Source: Tannerella sp.
Lineage (GTDB): Bacteria; Bacteroidota; Bacteroidia; Bacteroidales; Tannerellaceae
NCBI GenBank assembly: GCA_031263835.1
Contig: JAISEZ010000061.1
Coordinates: 1 to 9,463 of the forward strand
Direction of reading: 5' to 3'
DNA length: 9,463 nt
Position numbers and translations under genes: made by a program
Notes under the pieces: model-generated
What the model saw: only the letters and a program-made list of their open reading frames with translations
What the model was told of the DNA's origin: nothing
The model's database searches: none
Shown: piece after piece, positions 4,900 through 9,463 of the stretch
Numbering within the stretch: the first letter of the stretch is position 1
Layout: the number at the start of each line of letters is the position of its first letter

Positions 4900-7548
4900 A
4901 TGGAAATAGCAAGTAAATATGACCCTTCTCAGGTAGAGGGGAAATGGTATCAATATTGGCTGGAAAACCGGTTTTTTCATTCCGAGCCGGACGGGCGGGA
5001 GCCTTATACGATAGTGATTCCTCCCCCGAATGTAACGGGTGTGCTGCACATGGGGCACATGCTGAACAATACGATTCAGGATATTTTGGTACGCCGGGCG
5101 AGGATGTCGGGCAAAAATGCCTGCTGGGTACCGGGAACCGACCATGCGTCGATTGCGACCGAAGCAAAAGTCGTAGCTAAACTGGCGCAGGAAGGAATTC
5201 GAAAAACAGACCTCACGCGGGAGCAGTTTCTGGAACATGCCTGGGAGTGGACGCACAAGCATGGCGGAATCATTCTGGAACAGTTGAAAAAGCTGGGCGC
5301 CTCCTGCGATTGGGAGCGTACGTGTTTCACCATGGACGGGCAGCGTTCGGAAAGCGTTCTCAAGGTTTTTGTGGATTTATACAATAAAGGGTTGATATAT
5401 CGGGGCGTGCGTATGGTAAACTGGGACCCGGTCGCCAGGACCGCCCTCTCGGACGAAGAAGTCATTTACCGGGAGCAGCAGGGCAAAATGTATTATCTCA
5501 GATATAAAATTGTCGGAGAAGAAGGCTATGCGTTAGTGGCTACGACGCGTCCGGAAACGATTATGGGCGATACGGCCGTTTGCATCCACCCGAACGACCC
5601 GAAAAATGCGCACCTGAGAGGAAAGAAAGTGATTGTGCCGATTGTTGGCCGGGAAGTCCCGATTATTGAAGATGAATACATAGACATTGAATTTGGTACC
5701 GGCTGTCTGAAAGTCACTCCGGCGCACGACATCAACGACTACCTGCTGGGCGAAAAACATCATCTGGAAACGATTGATGTTTTCAACGACGACGGGACGC
5801 TGAACCGTTTCGGTCGGCCGTATGAAGGAAAAGACCGTTTTGATGTCCGCAGGGAAATTGAAAACGACCTGATTCAGGCCGGTTTGATGGAAAAGGTGGA
5901 ACCGTATGAAAACAAAGTCGGTTTTTCCGAACGGACGAACGTCCCCATCGAGCCGAAGCTGTCCATGCAATGGTTCCTGAAGATGGAGCAGCTGGCCGGG
6001 CCGGCGCTTGAGGCCGTGATGAACGACACTATCCGGTTTTATCCCGCCAAATTCAGGAACACGTACCGCCACTGGATGGAAAACATCAAGGACTGGTGTA
6101 TCTCCCGTCAGTTATGGTGGGGGCACCGGATTCCCGCGTGGTATTTGCCGGGAGGCGGTTTTGTCGTTGCCCGGACGGCGGAACAGGCATTGTTGCTGGC
6201 GCGCGGGAAATCGGGAAATCCGGCATTGGCGATGTCCGATTTGCGGCAGGACGAAGACTGTCTCGACACATGGTTTTCGTCGTGGTTGTGGCCGGTTTCC
6301 GTGTTTGACGGAATTAATTATCCGCAGAATAAAGACGTGGAGTATTATTATCCGACCAACGATTTGGTGACGGCCCCGGAGATTATTTTCTTCTGGGTGG
6401 CGCGTATGATTATGTCCGGTTATGAATACCGCGAGCGTCCCTGTTTTTACAATGTGTATTTTACGGGGATTGTCCGGGACAAATTGGGGCGCAAAATGTC
6501 CAAGTCCCTGGGAAACTCGCCCGACCCGATTGCACTGATGGAGCAATACGGCGCCGATGGCGTTCGCATGGGCATGTTGCTGGCTTCGCCGGCCGGAAAC
6601 GATTTGCTGTTTGACGAATCGCTTTGCGAACAGGGGCGTAATTTCAACAACAAAATCTGGAATGCCTTCCGTCTGGTGAAGGGCTGGAAAACGGACGAAC
6701 GTCTTCCGCAGCCCGAAGCGGCGGCCATTGCGGTGAAATGGTTCCGGGCGCGGTTGAACAGGACGCTGGCCGAAATGAATGATTCCTTCGAAAAATACCG
6801 CCTGAGCGAGGCGATGATGGCGGCCTACAAGCTTTTTTGGGATGAATTTTCGTCCTGGTATCTGGAACTGGTAAAACCCGCTTATGAACAGCCGGTTGAT
6901 GCGCAGACGCGCCGGGATACGCTTGGTTTTTTTGACACATTGTTGCGGCTGTTGCATCCGTTTATGCCCTTTATCACCGAAGAGTTGTGGCAGGCCCTGT
7001 CGCCCCGTTTGGCCGGCGAATCCGTCATGATTGCCTCGCTGCCGGTTCCGGAAGAGGCCTGCCCGGAAGAGACGGAAGCCTGTTTACAGGCATTTGAGCG
7101 GATAAAGGAAGTGATTGGCGCTGTTCGCACGATACGGTTGCAGAAAAATCTGCCGAACAGGGAAGCCCTGGTATTGGAAGTGGCCGGCGCGTCACACGAC
7201 AGCCGGTGGGATGCGGCAATCGTGAAGATGGCTTATCTGGCGGAGATTCGGCCGGTGGCGGAAAAGTCGGCCGGCGCTGTCTCGTTTCTGGCGGGTACGA
7301 CCGAGTATGCCGTTCCGTTGGGGAGCAGGATTGATGTAGCGGAGGAACAGGCCCGGATGGAAACGGAACTCCGTTATCTGGAAGGTTTTCTGGCTTCGGT
7401 GATGAAGAAGCTCGGCAATGAAAAATTCGTGGCGAACGCCAAACCCGAAGTTGTGGAAAACGAGCGGAAGAAGCAGGCGGATGCAGAAAGTAAAATCAAA
7501 ACGCTGGAGGAAGGATTGAAACAATTGAGGCAAAACAATCCGGCGTAA
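4900..7548 (+). CDS. valS: Valyl-tRNA synthetase
   Basis: This 882-aa class Ia synthetase activates valine with ATP, charges tRNA-Val in the cytosol and hydrolyses mischarged threonine. The ATP-binding motif HMGH is at 50-53, after PPPNVTGVL. The editing (CP1) domain carries TTRPET at 215-220 and a [12 protein letters not shown] block. The catalytic [11 protein letters not shown] begins at 455 and KMSKS is at 532-536. The anticodon-binding helical domain includes [12 protein letters not shown] (686-697). The C-terminus from about 810 (RIDVAEEQ...LRQNNPA) is the coiled-coil tRNA-binding arm. The length fits Bacteroidota ValRS, somewhat shorter than the E. coli enzyme. The frame is open upstream to 4108 because it shadows the opposite-strand gene. 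The ATG at 4900 is chosen because [20 protein letters not shown] is the standard ValRS start and a -7 box precedes it. The gene appears intact and is an essential housekeeping function. Confidence 0.98.
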   Translation: MEIASKYDPSQVEGKWYQYWLENRFFHSEPDGREPYTIVIPPPNVTGVLHMGHMLNNTIQDILVRRARMSGKNACWVPGTDHASIATEAKVVAKLAQEGIRKTDLTREQFLEHAWEWTHKHGGIILEQLKKLGASCDWERTCFTMDGQRSESVLKVFVDLYNKGLIYRGVRMVNWDPVARTALSDEEVIYREQQGKMYYLRYKIVGEEGYALVATTRPETIMGDTAVCIHPNDPKNAHLRGKKVIVPIVGREVPIIEDEYIDIEFGTGCLKVTPAHDINDYLLGEKHHLETIDVFNDDGTLNRFGRPYEGKDRFDVRREIENDLIQAGLMEKVEPYENKVGFSERTNVPIEPKLSMQWFLKMEQLAGPALEAVMNDTIRFYPAKFRNTYRHWMENIKDWCISRQLWWGHRIPAWYLPGGGFVVARTAEQALLLARGKSGNPALAMSDLRQDEDCLDTWFSSWLWPVSVFDGINYPQNKDVEYYYPTNDLVTAPEIIFFWVARMIMSGYEYRERPCFYNVYFTGIVRDKLGRKMSKSLGNSPDPIALMEQYGADGVRMGMLLASPAGNDLLFDESLCEQGRNFNNKIWNAFRLVKGWKTDERLPQPEAAAIAVKWFRARLNRTLAEMNDSFEKYRLSEAMMAAYKLFWDEFSSWYLELVKPAYEQPVDAQTRRDTLGFFDTLLRLLHPFMPFITEELWQALSPRLAGESVMIASLPVPEEACPEETEACLQAFERIKEVIGAVRTIRLQKNLPNREALVLEVAGASHDSRWDAAIVKMAYLAEIRPVAEKSAGAVSFLAGTTEYAVPLGSRIDVAEEQARMETELRYLEGFLASVMKKLGNEKFVANAKPEVVENERKKQADAESKIKTLEEGLKQLRQNNPA

Positions 7549-7568
7549 ACAAAATAGCCGGTCTGACG

Positions 7569-7619
7569 GTTTACCTTCAGTATAGAAGGTTGCGTTAGAT
7601 TCGGAACCGTAAACTTTTT
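7569..7619 (+). terminator. Weak stem-loop after valS, possible terminator
   Basis: GTTTAC (7569-7574) can pair with GTAAAC (7609-7614), which is followed by five Ts (7615-7619). Alternatively, ACCTTC (7573-7578) pairs perfectly with GAAGGT (7585-7590) around AGTATA. The two folds share bases 7573-7574. The stems are short, so valS may be partly co-transcribed with the next gene. No clear promoter for the next gene is seen in this 81-bp gap. Confidence 0.3.
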
Positions 7620-7629
7620 AATATTTTGA

Positions 7630-8490
7630 ATGATGCAGAACAGAAGAGATTTTTTCAAGCAAAGCGTCGCGGGAGCCTGTATGTTGGGACTGGCTCCCTT
7701 TGTTGCGAATGCGCGGCAGGCAGGGATAAATGACCCTGTGAAACCGAAACAGCCCAAAGCCGTGAATCCGTTTCTTTTGGGAATGGCGGGATTTACGTTT
7801 GTGAATTTTGATTTGGACACAACGCTGAAGACGTTGGAGCGACTGGATGTACACTATCTGTGCATCAAGGATTTTCATCTCCCGTTCGACAGCACGGACG
7901 AACAAATCAAAGCCTTTCATGCGAAATGTGCCGAACACGGAGTGACCGGCTATGCCGTCGGCCCGATTTACATGAAAAGCGAGGAAGAAACGGACAAAGC
8001 CTTTGCTTATGCCAGACGGGTGGGAGTGAAGCTGATTGTCGGCGTGCCCGATTACGGGATATTGCCTTATGTAGACAGGAAAGTGAAGGAATATGGCTAT
8101 CATTATGCCATCCATCTTCACGGGCCTGATATTAAGATTTTCCCGGACGCCACAGATGTATGGGAACATACGAAAGAACTGGACGGGCGTATCGGCATGT
8201 GTCTGGACATCGGTCATGACTTGCGCAACGGTTGCGACCCGGTGGCCGATATGAAAAAATACCACACCCGCGTTTTCGACATACATATCAAGGATGTAAC
8301 GGATGCTTCCAAGGCGGGTGTCGGCATTGAAATCGGACGGGGCAAGATTGATTTTCCGGCCTTCATCAACGCCCTGCGCGAGGTGAACTATACCGGTATG
8401 TGCAGTCTGGAATACGAGAAAGACATGAAAGACCCGTTCCTTGGCATTGCCGAGTCCATCGGCTATTTCAAGGCGCTTTCGGATTTGTAA
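7630..8490 (+). CDS. Tat-exported TIM-barrel sugar isomerase/epimerase-like protein
   Basis: The 286-aa product fits the xylose isomerase-like/AP endonuclease 2 superfamily (PF01261-type), which includes sugar isomerases, epimerases, inosose dehydratase-like and related enzymes using a divalent metal. A twin-arginine signal is evident: NRRDFFKQS at 4-12, a hydrophobic stretch 13-24 and a likely cleavage site ANA|R near residue 28. The protein should therefore act folded in the periplasm. Barrel strands with candidate metal or substrate residues are IHLHG (His162, His164), LDIGHD (Asp193, His196), DIHIKD (His219) and SLEYE (Glu261). The exact reaction and substrate cannot be assigned. Similar Tat-type proteins occur in Bacteroidota sugar-modification gene sets, but no oxidoreductase or DUF1080 partner is beside it here. 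Start codons at 7630 and 7633 are both possible. The next gene begins 16 nt after the stop, consistent with an operon. Confidence 0.88.
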   Translation: MMQNRRDFFKQSVAGACMLGLAPFVANARQAGINDPVKPKQPKAVNPFLLGMAGFTFVNFDLDTTLKTLERLDVHYLCIKDFHLPFDSTDEQIKAFHAKCAEHGVTGYAVGPIYMKSEEETDKAFAYARRVGVKLIVGVPDYGILPYVDRKVKEYGYHYAIHLHGPDIKIFPDATDVWEHTKELDGRIGMCLDIGHDLRNGCDPVADMKKYHTRVFDIHIKDVTDASKAGVGIEIGRGKIDFPAFINALREVNYTGMCSLEYEKDMKDPFLGIAESIGYFKALSDL

Positions 8491-8506
8491 AACGGCAGAC
8501 AGGGCG

Positions 8507-9463
8507 ATGAAACCGGTGGACAGGACAGCTTGTACGGCAGGGCGAAAAGCCGAAAATGCGAACGAAAAGACGGGCGTATCCATTCCTTTGCGTTTGTCGC
8601 CCTGTATTTTCCGGATGTTTATCACCTGTTGTCTGTGGGGGATGTGGCTGGTATCCTGCAGTCCGGTTCGGTACGTCGGTATCGAAACGTACACCCCGGC
8701 GAGCATTACATTTCCCCGGGGCATAAAAAAAGTCCTGATACTGAACAATGCGGCGCCGCAGCCGGAAGTCCCGTTTACCTCTACGATTCGCGAGCAGTCC
8801 GATTCTCTCAAGATTGCATCCGACAGCATGCTCGTCGATTTTTGCCGAACCCTGGGCCGGCAGATTGCCGAATCGCCCTATTTTGAGGATGTCCGTTTGT
8901 ATGAAGGCAGTTATCGGACGGACCGGGCTTTTGCCTCCGATGTGAAGTTGACGGGAAGCGAAGTCCGTCAACTTTGCGAAGAACATGACGTTCAGGCGGT
9001 GATTTCGTTAGACCGGCTGTTGTTTTCCATCAGCGAAGAGGTATGGAAAATATCCGTACTTGATGCGCTAAGCGAGTGGCATGTAGCGGTGTCCGGCGTT
9101 TTGCGCACGTATCTGCCGGGCGGGGAGACGTCGCTGAACGCCGTTTATCTGGCAGATACGGTTATTCCGCGGTTGACGTCGGACGACAGCTGGGCGGACG
9201 TACGCCTCCTGACGCCGGAACAGATATTGCGTGAAGTGGCTGCGTACGTGGCGACGGAGGCGTATGTACATTTTGTACCGTACTGGCGCGAGGATACGCG
9301 GTGGTATTATGTCTCGTCGGATTCCCGCTGGAAGGAAGCGGCCGCGTTTGCTGTGGCGGAACGCTGGGAGAACGCCGTAGTGATTTGGGAGACCCTTTAT
9401 GAAAAGGCGACTTCCCGGAAAGCGAAAGCGCGACTGGCGTCCAATCTGGCATTGGGCGCCGAG
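8507..9463 (+). CDS. DUF6340-like lipoprotein, 3' end outside the window
   Basis: The frame stays open for 319 codons to the window edge, so the gene is 3'-partial. It looks like a Bacteroidota DUF6340-type lipoprotein. After a lipobox LVS|C (Cys51) come YVGIETYTPASITFPRGIKKVLILNN, then LVDFCRTLGRQIAESPYFEDVRLY, CEEHDVQAVISLDRLLF, GVLRTYLPGGE, VHFVPYWREDTRWYY and a closing AERWENAVVIWE...ASNLALGAE with a TPR-like look. Family function is not known to me. Export and anchoring to a membrane are inferred from the signal. The start is uncertain. ATG 8507 lies 16 nt after the upstream stop but gives a 50-residue leader, long for a lipoprotein. ATG 8615 (codon 37) gives only 14 residues and no positive charge before Cys51. 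A non-ATG start such as TTG 8588 would place two arginines before the hydrophobic core. Confidence 0.85.
   Translation, partial: MKPVDRTACTAGRKAENANEKTGVSIPLRLSPCIFRMFITCCLWGMWLVSCSPVRYVGIETYTPASITFPRGIKKVLILNNAAPQPEVPFTSTIREQSDSLKIASDSMLVDFCRTLGRQIAESPYFEDVRLYEGSYRTDRAFASDVKLTGSEVRQLCEEHDVQAVISLDRLLFSISEEVWKISVLDALSEWHVAVSGVLRTYLPGGETSLNAVYLADTVIPRLTSDDSWADVRLLTPEQILREVAAYVATEAYVHFVPYWREDTRWYYVSSDSRWKEAAAFAVAERWENAVVIWETLYEKATSRKAKARLASNLALGAE

Noticed and set aside
3931..4984. 14-nt direct repeat GTTTTTTCATTCCG at 3931-3944 and 4971-4984 around the Rpn gene, a possible target-site duplication
   Set aside because: One copy is inside the valS coding sequence (RFFHSE region) and the interval includes the valS promoter and start. 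A 14-nt match in a window of this size is not unlikely by chance.
7618..8829. 403-aa open frame on the minus strand across the isomerase-like gene
   Set aside because: It spans two well-supported plus-strand genes and their junction, and its translation shows no family features.
8530..8886. 118-aa plus-strand open frame overlapping the lipoprotein gene
   Set aside because: It is in a different frame from the DUF6340-like reading frame, which has a lipobox and family motifs through to the window edge.

Overview
The window looks like a piece of a Bacteroidota chromosome, most likely order Bacteroidales. The grounds are two matches to the Bacteroidota -7 promoter element TAnnTTTG, gene starts preceded by A-rich leaders rather than strong Shine-Dalgarno sequences, an Rpn-type PD-(D/E)XK nuclease-family gene, and a DUF6340-like lipoprotein. 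Overall base composition is near 50% GC with clear local shifts. I cannot name a genus from this sequence.

Bases 1-1038 are a small mobile or REP-like region. Five tandem palindromic units (1-325, period 66 nt) lead into a 150-aa single-tyrosine HUH transposase (387-839). The gene is framed by an 89-nt inverted repeat (266-354 and 857-945), and a decayed further copy lies at about 978-1010. The arrangement matches a REP-associated tyrosine transposase (RAYT) with its own repeats and is the most unusual part of the window.

Bases 1039-3241 hold a GC-rich gene for a secreted lipoprotein with a right-handed beta-helix fold, probably a polysaccharide-active enzyme. Its stop codon lies inside a long imperfect inverted repeat (3130-3241). 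Thiol peroxidase (tpx, 3328-3828) follows and ends at a clear hairpin-plus-T-run terminator (3867-3905).

Bases 3937-4824 (minus strand) encode the Rpn-family protein, which converges on tpx. It is divergent from valS (4900-7548), and the 75-bp gap carries a TAnnTTTG box on each strand. Valyl-tRNA synthetase is full length with all expected motifs.

Bases 7630-9463 look like a two-gene unit: a Tat-exported TIM-barrel sugar isomerase/epimerase-like protein, then, 16 nt later, a DUF6340-like lipoprotein that runs off the right edge. Apart from that short gap there is no obvious functional link between the two. The rest of the window is a set of single genes (housekeeping, redox defence, glycan-related) rather than one pathway. 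No tRNA, rRNA, CRISPR array or origin was seen.
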